Shown: positions 34,805-42,751, counted from the stretch's first letter. The stretch is 64,000 nt of DNA from an uncultured Bacteroides sp. (GCF_959029255.1 NZ_CAUFUE010000010.1:83846-147845), one strand, 5' to 3'. The notes: generated from the letters alone by a model not told the origin. Numbers and translations: made by a program.

Positions 34805-35230
34805 GTGAGCAAATTCATCACTCCCCAAGACTACGACGCCAGCATCCACCGTGAGATACTGGACGCCCTGACCCGCAACGACGAATCCATCGTGGAGATA
34901 TGCGAAGACCGCGCCATCGCCGAGATGCGCGGTTACCTGGGCGGACGTTATGACGCCGACAAGCTCTTCTCCGCCGAAGGCAGCGACCGTAACCAGCTGG
35001 TACTGATGATGGCGATAGACATCGCCGTCTACCACCTATTCTCCATCCACAACCCGCAGAAGATGTCGGATATCCGCAAAGACCGTTACAACCGTGCCGT
35101 GGAATGGCTGAAGCAGGTGGCGGCATTCAAAATCACCGTGGACGGCGCACCCAAGTTGCCTGAAGAGAGGCAGAAGCAGACCAGCCCCTTCCTGATGAGC
35201 AGCAACCCCAAGCGGACACAGCATCTTTGA
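34805..35230 (+). CDS. Head-tail connector (Mu gp36-like, DUF1320)
   Basis: 141 residues from a GTG start directly after the heptamer leader. The DUF1320 pattern is clear: MSKFITPQDYDASIHREIL, then AIAEMRGYLGGRYD and a helix DIAVYHLFSIHNP. In Mu, gp36 belongs to the head completion/connector set. Neighbours (TerL upstream, portal downstream) match that role. Confidence 0.82.
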   Translation: MSKFITPQDYDASIHREILDALTRNDESIVEICEDRAIAEMRGYLGGRYDADKLFSAEGSDRNQLVLMMAIDIAVYHLFSIHNPQKMSDIRKDRYNRAVEWLKQVAAFKITVDGAPKLPEERQKQTSPFLMSSNPKRTQHL

Positions 35231-35268
35231 TGGAATAAAAAAATAAAGAATTAAAAATTGAAAGCCGT

Positions 35269-36636
35269 ATGAATATGAAAATCAAAACTCTGTGGGACTC
35301 CGTGTCCTCCGTGGTGAACCGCGCACCCAAAGCCGCCCCCGGCCACCGCATCACCGAAGGCGGCAACATCACCCGTCCCGGCTCTACCATCGTGCTGACG
35401 CAGCCCCAGCGGTTCGGCATCGGGCTGGATGACTACATGCGGGGCATACGCTCCGCCGAGAACGTGGACTACACCCAGCGCGTACGTATCTACGACATCT
35501 ACAGCGAGTGCCTCATGGACCCGCACCTCTTCTCCGTCATCGCCAAGCGCAAGAGCGGCGTGCTGGGCAGGAAAATCGAGTTCCGCCGTAACGGCGTGGC
35601 GGACGAACGGGTGAACGGGCAGATTTCTTCCCCCTGGTTTCTCCGCTTCCTCGAAGACGCGCTCGACGCGCAGTACTGGGGCTTCTCCCTGATGCAGTTC
35701 TACATCAACTCCAAGGGCTGGATAGACTACTACCTCGTGCCCCGCAAGCACGTGGACCCCGTGTTGCGCCTCGTCAAGACCCGCCAGACTGACATCAATG
35801 GCGAGAGCTTCGACCTCTATCCCGACCTGCTGATGGTGCAGGGCAAGGAACCCCTGGGCATACTGGCACGCTGCGCCCCCTACGTCATCTACAAGCGCGG
35901 GACGGTGGGCGACTGGGCGCAGTTCGCCGAAATCTTCGGCATGCCCATCCGCAAATATTCCTACGACGCTTCCGACCCCGATTCCCTTGCCGCCGCCATG
36001 GAAGCCGCCAAGGCGCAGGCGGGCGCCGCCAGCTTCTTCTGCCCCGAAGGCAGTAACCTGGAGTTTGTGGAGACCGGGAACACCACCGGCAGCAGCGAAC
36101 TGTACAGCGCCTTTGTGGACCGCTGTAATGCGGAAATGAGCAAAGCCATCCTGGGCAACACTCTTACCACCGAAGCCAGCGAGACGGGCACCCAAGCCTT
36201 GGGAACCGTGCACAACAAGGTGGAACAGGAACTCATCGGGCAGGATGCCCTCGCCATCCTCAACCTGCTGAACTACGACATGACCGACCTGTTCGCCGCA
36301 CTTGGCGTGAATACCACCGGCGGTGAGTTCGTCTATGTGGAAGAAACAGACCTGGAGCAGGTAAAAACCCGTGCCGAACTGCTGGAGAAAGCCGCCACCG
36401 TCTTCAACCTCCCCATGGGCGACGACTATCTTTACGACCAGCTCAACATCGAGAAGCCGGACAACTACGGACAGATGAAAGCCGAACAGGAAGAAAAGCG
36501 GAAGGCCGGACAGCAAGCCGCCAACCCCTTCGCCCGGATGATGCCTGATGCCGGCAACGAAAAGACCCTCCAAAACCGTTCTTCCCGTTTTTTCGGGGAA
36601 GCCCCGCACAAGGACGCCGGGGCTTTAGACTGGTAA
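35269..36636 (+). CDS. Portal protein (Mu gp29-like, DUF935)
   Basis: 455 residues forming the dodecameric DNA channel of the head. It has the DUF935 pattern: VIAKRKSGVLGRKIEFRRN, YWGFSLMQFYINSKGW, and the helical crown with AEMSKAILGNTLTTEA. Its stop overlaps the MuF gene start (TAATG). A 452-codon minus-strand frame across it is a shadow. Confidence 0.9.
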   Translation: MNMKIKTLWDSVSSVVNRAPKAAPGHRITEGGNITRPGSTIVLTQPQRFGIGLDDYMRGIRSAENVDYTQRVRIYDIYSECLMDPHLFSVIAKRKSGVLGRKIEFRRNGVADERVNGQISSPWFLRFLEDALDAQYWGFSLMQFYINSKGWIDYYLVPRKHVDPVLRLVKTRQTDINGESFDLYPDLLMVQGKEPLGILARCAPYVIYKRGTVGDWAQFAEIFGMPIRKYSYDASDPDSLAAAMEAAKAQAGAASFFCPEGSNLEFVETGNTTGSSELYSAFVDRCNAEMSKAILGNTLTTEASETGTQALGTVHNKVEQELIGQDALAILNLLNYDMTDLFAALGVNTTGGEFVYVEETDLEQVKTRAELLEKAATVFNLPMGDDYLYDQLNIEKPDNYGQMKAEQEEKRKAGQQAANPFARMMPDAGNEKTLQNRSSRFFGEAPHKDAGALDW

Positions 36637-37862
36637 TGGACGAACTCTACCGGGACGCCGCCACCGATGATGACGTCAGCATAGCCTTCATTTTTGATGA
36701 CAAAGCCCTGCAACGTTCCTTGAAGCGTATCTATGAAAAGAACTTCCATCCCCTGACGGAGATAGAGGAAAACCTTTTCAACGAGACTTTCCGTATCTTC
36801 ACCGATGCCGCCGGTAAAGGCATCGGCAAGTCCGGCGCAGAAATTACCCCGGAGTTCCGGCAGAAGATGGAACAGGGCAACGCCGTATTCTCGGCTTTCA
36901 AGGTGCACCGCATGCAGAACGACATAGCCGCCCGACTCTACGACTCAAACGGTGTTTTAAAACCCTTTGAACAGTGGAAAAAGGATGTTCAGCCCATGCT
37001 GGACCACCACGTGAACCACTGGCTCCGAACCGAATACAACACCGCCGTCATCCGTGCCCGCCAGGCGGCGGACTGGCAACGCTTCGAGCAATACGCCGAC
37101 ATCCTGCCCAACCTGGAATGGATGCCCAGTACCAGCGCCCATCCGGGAGCCGACCACAAAGTTTATTGGGGAACCATCCTGCCGATAAACCACCCCTTTT
37201 GGAGCGCCCATCGCCCGGGCGACCGGTGGAACTGCAAGTGCTCCCTGTCCGCCACGGACGAACCGCCCACCGGTGCACCCCGTGGCGGCGACACCCCCGC
37301 AGACAAGCCGGCACCGGGGCTGGACAACAACCCCGGCAAGGACGGCAAGCTGTTCGGTGACACGCACCCGTACGTGGCCAACGCATACGAGGGTGCAAAG
37401 GAAGCCGTGAAGTCTTTTCTGAAAGACAAATTCCCCGATTATGCCAAAGTGAAAGTGGAGCCGCGCCACGACCAGGACGGAAAGTACTCGGAACGGACTA
37501 AGGAAATCAAGAAAGAAGCCAGAAAAGAACTTCAGGGCACCACTCTGACCCATCCGGAATTCAAAGGGGAAATAGCCGTTTCACGTCGAAGCATCGATGA
37601 ATGGACCAATCAGCCCCATGAGCACTACGTACACAAGAACGAACTTATTTTCCAAATAGGCAGCGTACTACGGAAAGCCAAATACCTGGGGCACGGGAAG
37701 GATAAAAGCACAAAACCCGGAAGCAAATGGGTGCACTTGTTTGAAACCAAAATTCTAGGGGACAAGAGCTGGATAATCGTAAAGGAGTATGAGGATGGCA
37801 GTAAAATCTTATACAGCATTTCAGACAGTCCGAACGTTCTGAACCAATTAAAAGAAAAATAG
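36636..37862 (+). CDS. MuF head morphogenesis protein with C-terminal nuclease-like domain
   Basis: 408 residues. The first 210 or so are a MuF/SPP1 gp7 minor head domain: WLRTEYNTAVIRARQAADWQ, then SAHPGADHKVYWGTILP and HRPGDRWNCKCSL. A Pro/Gly-rich linker follows (about 208-235). The last 90 residues (IAVSRRSIDEWTNQPHEHY.. SWIIVKEYEDGSKILYSISD) resemble the phage BECR-fold RNase (PBECR) domains found on MuF polymorphic toxins. The 3' third is clearly less G+C-rich than the rest, suggesting exchange of the tip domain. No immunity gene fits in the 88 bases downstream. Delivery with phage DNA is inferred. Confidence 0.8.
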   Translation: MDELYRDAATDDDVSIAFIFDDKALQRSLKRIYEKNFHPLTEIEENLFNETFRIFTDAAGKGIGKSGAEITPEFRQKMEQGNAVFSAFKVHRMQNDIAARLYDSNGVLKPFEQWKKDVQPMLDHHVNHWLRTEYNTAVIRARQAADWQRFEQYADILPNLEWMPSTSAHPGADHKVYWGTILPINHPFWSAHRPGDRWNCKCSLSATDEPPTGAPRGGDTPADKPAPGLDNNPGKDGKLFGDTHPYVANAYEGAKEAVKSFLKDKFPDYAKVKVEPRHDQDGKYSERTKEIKKEARKELQGTTLTHPEFKGEIAVSRRSIDEWTNQPHEHYVHKNELIFQIGSVLRKAKYLGHGKDKSTKPGSKWVHLFETKILGDKSWIIVKEYEDGSKILYSISDSPNVLNQLKEK

Positions 37863-37950
37863 CCTCTAAATCACGGCCGGAAATACAATCCGGCATAGAC
37901 TTAAAAGCTATTTCCATGCTGCAAATATACACTTATTTATCTAATAAACA

Positions 37951-38520
37951 ATGGATATACAAGAATTTACTCGTTGGAGTCTACGAAAGAAAAAAGAAGT
38001 CGATGACTTTCTGCGCAGCGATATGCCCGTCCTGGCCGGTAACCTCGCCAAACGGTACATCGAAGAAGACTTCCGGAAAGGCGGTTTCACCTATTACGGT
38101 TTCCACCGGTGGCCGCAGACCAAACGCCAGCAAAGCGGTGGCAACGGCGCAAGCTCCGCATACGGGCCGCTGCTTTCCGGCAGGAACCATCTTTCCTCCA
38201 GCATCGAGTACACACCGGGCGATGGCGTGGTGACCGTCTTCACCCGTGCCCCATACGCAGGAGTACACAACTGGGGAGGCATACTGCGACCCACCGTCAC
38301 CCCGCAAATGCGGCGTTTCGCCTGGGCGCAGCATTACAAAGAGGCAGGTGGAGACAAAAAGAAAGACACCTTCTGGAAACGTCTTGCACTTACCAAAAAG
38401 ACAAATCTTACCGTACGCATCCCTCAGCGCCAGTTCATCAGCCGGGAACCCGGACCGGAACTGGCTATGAAGATAAATGCCAAAATGGATGCGGGAGTGG
38501 AAAAGATAATCAACTCATAA
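37951..38520 (+). CDS. Virion morphogenesis / tail completion protein (Mu gpG-like)
   Basis: 189 residues of the phage_tail_S/gpG family: GPLLSGRNHLSSSIEYTP, YAGVHNWGG and the C-terminal PQRQFISREP are typical. It acts at the head-tail interface. It follows MuF after an 88-base gap that holds no gene. Confidence 0.82.
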   Translation: MDIQEFTRWSLRKKKEVDDFLRSDMPVLAGNLAKRYIEEDFRKGGFTYYGFHRWPQTKRQQSGGNGASSAYGPLLSGRNHLSSSIEYTPGDGVVTVFTRAPYAGVHNWGGILRPTVTPQMRRFAWAQHYKEAGGDKKKDTFWKRLALTKKTNLTVRIPQRQFISREPGPELAMKINAKMDAGVEKIINS

Positions 38521-38559
38521 CCCTCAGTGACCCCCGTGTCCCCTGTGGTAAATAAAAAA

Positions 38560-39027
38560 ATGTATATTATGGAACAACTATTCAATGACTTGCAAAAACA
38601 GATTGCCGGGAAAATGGGAACCGGTATCTCCCTCATCGACGAAGACTGCGGCCAACTGGAAGCCCTCGCCAACGGTGACGACCGGTATCCCGTGACCTTT
38701 CCCTGCGTGCTCATCGGCGTACCCGAAGTGAAATGGGAAACACTGGGCGCCAACCTCCAGAAAGGAACCCTCGTACTCACCGTCCGCATGGTGTTCGACT
38801 GTTACGACGATACCCACTACGGCAGTACCCAGGAGCAGCAAGCCGCCAAACGTCTGCATCAGGCGAAACTCTTGAACGACAACCTGCACGGCTGGCGTTT
38901 CGACGGGTGCGCCTCCGTGATGGCGCGTACCTTCAGCCGCCAGTATTCACTGCCCGGAGGCATCAAGGTATATGAACACCAGTACACCACGACCGTAATG
39001 GATGGGATTCAGAACAGCGACAGCTGA
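38560..39027 (+). CDS. Tail terminator-like protein (Mu gp37 position)
   Basis: About 156 residues. Starts at 38560 (MYIMEQL) or 38569 (MEQLFNDLQKQ) are both reasonable; the open frame from 38527 is not needed. The pattern YPVTFPCVLIGVPEVKWE then VLTVRMVFDCYDD and a C-terminal YSLPGGIKVYEHQY fits tail terminator proteins in this position. The 3' end overlaps a convergent gene by 19 bases. Confidence 0.65.
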   Translation: MYIMEQLFNDLQKQIAGKMGTGISLIDEDCGQLEALANGDDRYPVTFPCVLIGVPEVKWETLGANLQKGTLVLTVRMVFDCYDDTHYGSTQEQQAAKRLHQAKLLNDNLHGWRFDGCASVMARTFSRQYSLPGGIKVYEHQYTTTVMDGIQNSDS

Positions 39028-39248
39028 CGTTCCAATTCCTCCTGCTGGCGCATGACGCGAGGGTCGGCGCTGGCATTGATGATGTTGTAGAATGTCTTTT
39101 CGCAGATGGGATAGAGCGGCCAGATGTAACGCCGGATAATTTCGCGGTTGCTCAGCCCGCTGCGGCTATGCTCGTCATAGATACGGAGGATTTCTTTCAC
39201 CCTGTGCGCATAACTACGCCCGACAATGGAACGATTATATTTCTTCAT
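39009..39248 (-). CDS. Small basic helix-turn-helix-like protein
   Basis: 79 residues, basic, on the opposite strand to the flanking head genes. LSNREIIRRYIWPLYPICEK looks like a helix-turn-helix or replication-related fold. It ends inside the preceding gene (19-base overlap). A candidate promoter is 50 bases upstream (39300-39307). The function is unknown; regulation of late genes is possible. Confidence 0.55.
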   Translation of the reverse strand: MKKYNRSIVGRSYAHRVKEILRIYDEHSRSGLSNREIIRRYIWPLYPICEKTFYNIINASADPRVMRQQEELERQLSLF

Positions 39249-39299
39249 ACCCCGAAAACTTGAATTGTGATTACCCTGAAACTACCTGATTTATAACTG

Positions 39300-39307
39300 C
39301 AAAAATA
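39300..39307 (-). promoter_or_regulatory. Candidate promoter of the small HTH-like gene
   Basis: The minus strand reads TATTTTTG (TAnnTTTG), with TTTG at 39331-39334, 23 bases further upstream. The spacing is slightly long. Confidence 0.4.
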
Positions 39308-39439
39308 ATTATAAACACACATTAATGCAACAAATGACACCGGAAATCGCCTGCGGGCACACGGAATAGCCCGTTTACGCCACCTTTGCCACGTCAATTC
39401 GCGAAACGACACAAACCAACGCGATGAAGCCGCCCCCGT

Positions 39440-39490
39440 ACAGCGCAGCCAAATCGTAAATCGTAAATCGTAAAATCGTAAATCAAAATG
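39440..39490 (+). repeat. Heptamer leader, copy 1 of a 45-bp direct repeat
   Basis: ACAGCGCAGCC followed by four AAATCGT-type units and a start codon. Almost identical to 40076-40126, including the first bases of the gene. The initiator ATG of the HU-like gene is at its end. Confidence 0.75.
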
Positions 39491-39976
39491 GTAAATTATT
39501 CCCTTGCTCACATGAGCTCCAAGCCGGGCGACGACACCGCCCCAAAACTCTATTACGCCAAGGCGCAGGCCGCAGGCGAAGTGACCATGGACGAAATGGC
39601 CGAACAGATATCCTACGCCACCTCCCTGACCGACGGTGACGTGCTGAACGCCATCCGCGCCCTCATCAAGCAGGTCAACATCAACCTGGCGGCAGGAAAG
39701 ATTGTCCGCCTGGAGAACTTCGGCACCTTCCAACTGCAACTGTGCTCGGAAGGCGCCGAGACTGAAAAGAAGTTCACCAGCGCCAACATCACCGGCGCCA
39801 GCGTGCAGTTCCGCCCCGGCAAGCCCATCAAGGCGGCCACCCGTGCGGGCGACGGCGGGCTCACCTTTAAGCGGGTGGCGAAGAAAGGCGACGCCCCGCT
39901 ACCCGATAATGGCAGTGACGGCGGAAACGGTGGCGGCGGAAGCGGCGAAGACCAGAACGAGAACCCGCTGGGATGA
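39488..39976 (+). CDS. HU-like DNA-binding protein
   Basis: 162 residues with an HU/IHF-type domain: TMDEMAEQISYATSLTDGDV, NAIRALIKQVNINLAAG, then VRLENFGTFQLQL, and a long C-terminal arm. The tail is Gly/Asp/Asn-rich and disordered. It may bend phage DNA in packaging or transposition. It is followed by tandem hairpins, the second a strong terminator. Confidence 0.8.
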   Translation: MVNYSLAHMSSKPGDDTAPKLYYAKAQAAGEVTMDEMAEQISYATSLTDGDVLNAIRALIKQVNINLAAGKIVRLENFGTFQLQLCSEGAETEKKFTSANITGASVQFRPGKPIKAATRAGDGGLTFKRVAKKGDAPLPDNGSDGGNGGGGSGEDQNENPLG

Positions 39977-39984
39977 AAACCACT

Positions 39985-40010
39985 TATAGGTAGATGAACG
40001 GCTACCTATA
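39985..40010 (+). repeat. Hairpin after the HU-like gene
   Basis: TATAGGTAG (39985-39993) pairs exactly with CTACCTATA (40002-40010). It has no T-run and may assist the following terminator. Confidence 0.6.
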
Positions 40011-40023
40011 GGTAAACGACCGA

Positions 40024-40067
40024 CTACCCGTAAGTAGTGAGCCCACTACCTACGGGTAGTTTTTTTT
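40024..40067 (+). terminator. Strong intrinsic terminator
   Basis: CTACCCGTAAGTAGT (40024-40038) pairs with ACTACCTACGGGTAG (40045-40059), with one unpaired position, followed by eight T. Confidence 0.88.
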
Positions 40068-40075
40068 ATGCTACT

Positions 40076-40126
40076 ACAGCGCAGCCAAATCGTAAATCGT
40101 AAATCGTAAAATCGTAAATAAAATGG
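40076..40126 (+). repeat. Heptamer leader, copy 2 of the 45-bp direct repeat
   Basis: ACAGCGCAGCC plus four AAATCGT-type units, then ATGGT. It is almost identical to 39440-39490, so a duplicated expression cassette is likely. The DUF4248 gene starts inside it. Confidence 0.75.
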
Positions 40127-40335
40127 TGAACGCAATATACATGAGTGACCTGGCGCAAGCCTACTTCCCGAAATCGACACCCCGCAGCGCGTCAGCGCAA
40201 CTGCACCGGTGGATAAAGCTGAATACTGAACTGCAACGCAGACTCGAGGAACTGCACTACCAGCCGAGGCAAAGGGCGCTGACACCGCTGCAGCATGAGG
40301 CGATAGTGGAGTGCCTGGGGGAACCGGGGGAATAA
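40123..40335 (+). CDS. DUF4248 family protein
   Basis: 70 residues with the DUF4248 pattern: SDLAQAYFPKSTPRSASAQL, HRWIKLNTEL and a C-terminal LTPLQHEAIVECLGEP. The family is small, Bacteroidales-specific, often next to HU-like genes as here, and of unknown function. A DNA-associated role is guessed from context. Confidence 0.75.
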   Translation: MVNAIYMSDLAQAYFPKSTPRSASAQLHRWIKLNTELQRRLEELHYQPRQRALTPLQHEAIVECLGEPGE

Positions 40336-40361
40336 AGTATCTTCGACAAAAAATAAATAAT

Positions 40362-40398
40362 AAAGCCGCTGACGGGATGACCGCAGCGGCTTTATTTA
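40362..40398 (+). terminator. Intrinsic terminator
   Basis: AAAGCCGCT pairs with AGCGGCTTT and is followed by ATTTA. It lies 26 bases after the DUF4248 stop and closes the rightward structural operon. Confidence 0.75.
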
Positions 40399-40441
40399 CT
40401 CAAGTTTCAATAAATATTATAAAATAGTCCAATTAAAAGGA

Positions 40442-40798
40442 TTAGTCATCACTAAATAGCCAACAAACGAATCCGACTGCAGCTGCGCCTATTACAAATG
40501 GAGCCAACGGAGAAGCTAGCGCAGCTGTAGCGGCAGATACCAAAGGCGTTCCCATTACAGCAGTTCCCACTCCCGCTGCACTAGTACTAATTGCAGCTCC
40601 AGCACTACTTACTGCCGCTGTGATTCCCGCCGTACCTCCAGAACCCAATAGAGCTGCCCCAGAAGCAACGCCTATAGTGGCTCCACCTTGAATTGTAGTC
40701 TTTAGCAATTGTTGGGTTGCTTTTATTACTTTCCCATCTGTAGCAATACTCTTTCCACCTTCACAAAGAGTTTTTCCTAATTCATCCAGCTTACTCAT
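40442..40798 (-). CDS. Small Ala/Gly-rich membrane-active-like protein
   Basis: 118 residues. After a 37-residue polar start comes a long Ala/Gly/Ser/Thr-rich stretch (VASGAALLGSGGTAGITAAV, GTPLVSAATAALASPLAP) ending in a membrane segment FVIGAAAVGFVCWLF. It resembles glycine-zipper or holin/bacteriocin-like peptides in composition only. It is an isolated leftward gene with lower G+C than its neighbours, probably cargo. TATCTTTG on the minus strand (40866-40873) is a candidate promoter. The function is unknown. Confidence 0.55.
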   Translation of the reverse strand: MSKLDELGKTLCEGGKSIATDGKVIKATQQLLKTTIQGGATIGVASGAALLGSGGTAGITAAVSSAGAAISTSAAGVGTAVMGTPLVSAATAALASPLAPFVIGAAAVGFVCWLFSDD

Positions 40799-40865
40799 AG
40801 TTTTAATATTTTAAGATTAATAACTAAATGAAATAAAGAATGTCAATACGTACTGATCTGTAATT

Positions 40866-40873
40866 CAAAGATA
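40866..40873 (-). promoter_or_regulatory. Candidate -7 box for the Ala/Gly-rich gene
   Basis: The minus strand reads TATCTTTG, about 68 bases before the start codon. No correctly spaced -33 box is clear. Confidence 0.4.
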
Positions 40874-41040
40874 GTGCCTTTATGCAAATTGCAGCAATAA
40901 TAATACCACAAACACAAAAGAATGACATGCAAACGTTTGAGTGTTAAATTCGTATAAAAAATATTACTTTATCACTCAAATTTTCTCCGTATTGAGGGTT
41001 ATATCCAATCTCTATTATCCCATGTCGGATCAGACATTGT

Positions 41041-41286
41041 TTACTCGCCAAGTTCAAACTTTGATAGATGTTCTTCAAGTGAAGCAATATCCTTTACTAA
41101 GACATCACGTGTAACAGCTCCTTTGAACTTCCCTACAATGCCAGTTTCTTCTAACTGATTAATTATCCGACCAGCACGATTATAACCTATTCTGAATTTA
41201 CGCTGTATCAATTAAGTGTTGGGCATTTGTCTTTCAACAACTAAAATTGCAGCGACCTTAAAATACTTATCAAATTCGTTAATCAT
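41041..41286 (-). pseudogene. Stand-alone FtsK gamma (winged-helix) domain, interrupted by a stop
   Basis: Read from ATG at 41286: INEFDKYFKVAAILVVERQ, MPNT, TAA stop (41212-41214), then LIQRKFRIGYNRAGRIINQL, EETGIVGKFKGAVTRDVLV and a short tail to TAA at 41041. This is the DNA-binding gamma domain of FtsK without the motor; TCA to TAA would explain the stop (family: S-L-I-Q-R-K). FtsK gamma recognises chromosome-polarity sequences. It is cargo that has decayed, or is read through. Confidence 0.78.
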
Positions 41287-41345
41287 GTCATTGTACGGTT
41301 ACCTATACACCATAAGGTTTTATTCATTATTTTTTAGTTTTGAAT

Positions 41346-41413
41346 AAAGGGTACATCCGAATAAAGATAAAGTGTCGAATTTTAAAATTATTGCAGAGAT
41401 GGATGTACCCTTT
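41346..41413. repeat. Inverted repeat, 13-bp arms, upstream of the zinc-ribbon gene
   Basis: AAAGGGTACATCC (41346-41358) and GGATGTACCCTTT (41401-41413) are exact complements 42 bases apart. In addition an 18-bp direct repeat, TGTCGAATTTTAAAATTA, is at 41373-41390 and 41438-41455, the first copy inside the loop. TACTTTTG at 41426-41433 is a possible -7 box. A switch or operator role is possible. Confidence 0.65.
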
Positions 41414-41462
41414 GAATATTATTGCTACTTTTGCTATTGTCGAATTTTAAAATTAATAATTA

Positions 41463-41695
41463 TGTTAACAGAATCAGAAAAACAAAAAATTGAGTCTAAG
41501 CTCGGTAATCTTAGATGTCCTGTATGTGGAAAAATGGAAATGTTCTTTACTGATGTTCCATGCCACATAATAAGTTTTCCTTCTACCGAAAAAGGTATTG
41601 ACTTTTCAAAGGTTTCATACATTAATGCCTTGTGTGTTCATTGTACTAATTGCGGATACATCATGCAATTTAGACTTGATACTATTTTGAAGTAA
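41463..41695 (+). CDS. Small zinc-ribbon protein
   Basis: 77 residues from ATG at 41463; the frame is open to 41372 through the repeat region. Two CxxC knuckles, RCPVCGK and CVHCTNCGY, should bind one zinc. No enzyme motif is seen. It is transcribed rightwards against its neighbours, has its own repeat-rich upstream region and a terminator, so it is a self-contained cargo unit. The function is unknown. Confidence 0.65.
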
Positions 41696-41707
41696 TACTA
41701 CTCTATT

Positions 41708-41742
41708 AAAGCAGTTACCCCAATTGATAACTGCTTTTTTTG
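41708..41742 (+). terminator. Terminator of the zinc-ribbon gene
   Basis: AAAGCAGTTA pairs with TAACTGCTTT, followed by a long T-run. Confidence 0.85.
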
Positions 41743-41774
41743 TTTTTTATTTCTCATCTTCTTTGATTTGAGTG

Positions 41775-42155
41775 TTATTCAAACTTGGATGGCATATCCT
41801 CTGCAAAAAGGAAGGCTCCTGCTTCACGATCCCATTTTATCTCCTTACACCCCTCAAAAGAACGGAAGAAACTACTATGTTCATCATGCAAGGCACACAA
41901 GACTATTAAGAATTCAGAGCATTTGCAAGCAAAGCATTCGTCATTATATCCTTTGTAAGCATCAAAGTCCGAAATCACTTGTGACAGTAGCGATCTACTT
42001 TCATCGTTATCATGCACACACATATAAAAGAATGTACCACTATCATACATTTCTATATCTGCAACTTGCTTTTGCTGTATTAATTGGTTTAATACGTCCA
42101 GTGTCAAATCTGGATTCTTATAAAATTCTGTTGTGAAAAAATCTTTTGTTTTCAT
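41775..42155 (-). CDS. Hypothetical protein, cargo region
   Basis: 126 residues, acidic, no domain recognised. Three cysteines and histidines cluster in FACKCSEFLIVLCALHDEH, perhaps a metal site. It is AT-rich compared with flanking phage modules. It is adjacent to two more unknown leftward genes, so these may act together. Confidence 0.5.
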   Translation of the reverse strand: MKTKDFFTTEFYKNPDLTLDVLNQLIQQKQVADIEMYDSGTFFYMCVHDNDESRSLLSQVISDFDAYKGYNDECFACKCSEFLIVLCALHDEHSSFFRSFEGCKEIKWDREAGAFLFAEDMPSKFE

Positions 42156-42177
42156 ACTTTTATTCCTTGCTATTCAG

Positions 42178-42399
42178 TTATAAGTTAAACCGTTCGATAC
42201 AAATCATTTTGCTTTCAAGCAGTATGTAATACCGATTATCTATGCGGGTATTTATTGAAATGAAATCCTGCTTATCTATTGAAGTGGTTTTTCTGTTTAT
42301 TTTCCCTGTAATTTCAACAGGTGAAACTTTCACTTCCTCAACCCATTCCAAGCTATTAAGCCAATCAATAATTTCAATATCTGATTTCAATTTGTCCAT
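42178..42399 (-). CDS. Hypothetical protein, cargo region
   Basis: 73 residues, no known domain. The start MDKLKSDIEIIDWLNSLEWV and a beta-rich C-terminus (FISINTRIDNRYYILLESKM) suggest a small compact fold. Spacing to both neighbours is short, consistent with one operon. Confidence 0.5.
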   Translation of the reverse strand: MDKLKSDIEIIDWLNSLEWVEEVKVSPVEITGKINRKTTSIDKQDFISINTRIDNRYYILLESKMICIERFNL

Positions 42400-42409
42400 T
42401 TCTAAATTG

Positions 42410-42739
42410 TTAGGAATTAAGTTGAGTAATCATTTCATCAGCGATAGATATACAATACTTGCAAAAAGTTTCCTTATCAAATGCTGATGTCGGAAGATTC
42501 CCTTGCATCGCTGCCTTTATAAGTTCAAAACGTCTTTCTTCCCAATCAATAAGGCTTTCTTCTACATCTTCAAAATCTAAAAATCTATTCATCTTCATAT
42601 CAACGTATTCATTGCCTTTGCTGTCAATATAAGACACAACATCAATATCACTTCTGTATGTATGACCGGAGTAAGTTATTACGTCCACCACCTCGCCTGT
42701 TTTTCTTATTTTTGCTTTCATATTTGATTTGTTTCTCAT
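42410..42739 (-). CDS. Hypothetical phage protein
   Basis: 109 residues (or 103 from ATG at 42721). A beta-rich start MKAKIRKTGEVVDVITYSGH resembles small barrel domains in phage proteins. A second part, DWEERRFELIKAAMQGNLP, is a motif seen in many Bacteroides phage early proteins. The function is unknown. Confidence 0.55.
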   Translation of the reverse strand: MRNKSNMKAKIRKTGEVVDVITYSGHTYRSDIDVVSYIDSKGNEYVDMKMNRFLDFEDVEESLIDWEERRFELIKAAMQGNLPTSAFDKETFCKYCISIADEMITQLNS

Positions 42740-42751
42740 ATTTAAAGTTAA

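Noticed and set aside
35251..36609. 452-codon minus-strand frame across the portal gene
   Set aside because: The plus-strand frame has full DUF935 similarity and operon overlaps; the minus frame is low-complexity Val/Gly/His-rich shadow.
37863..37950. Immunity gene for the MuF toxin tip
   Set aside because: Only 88 bases, no start-to-stop frame of useful length.
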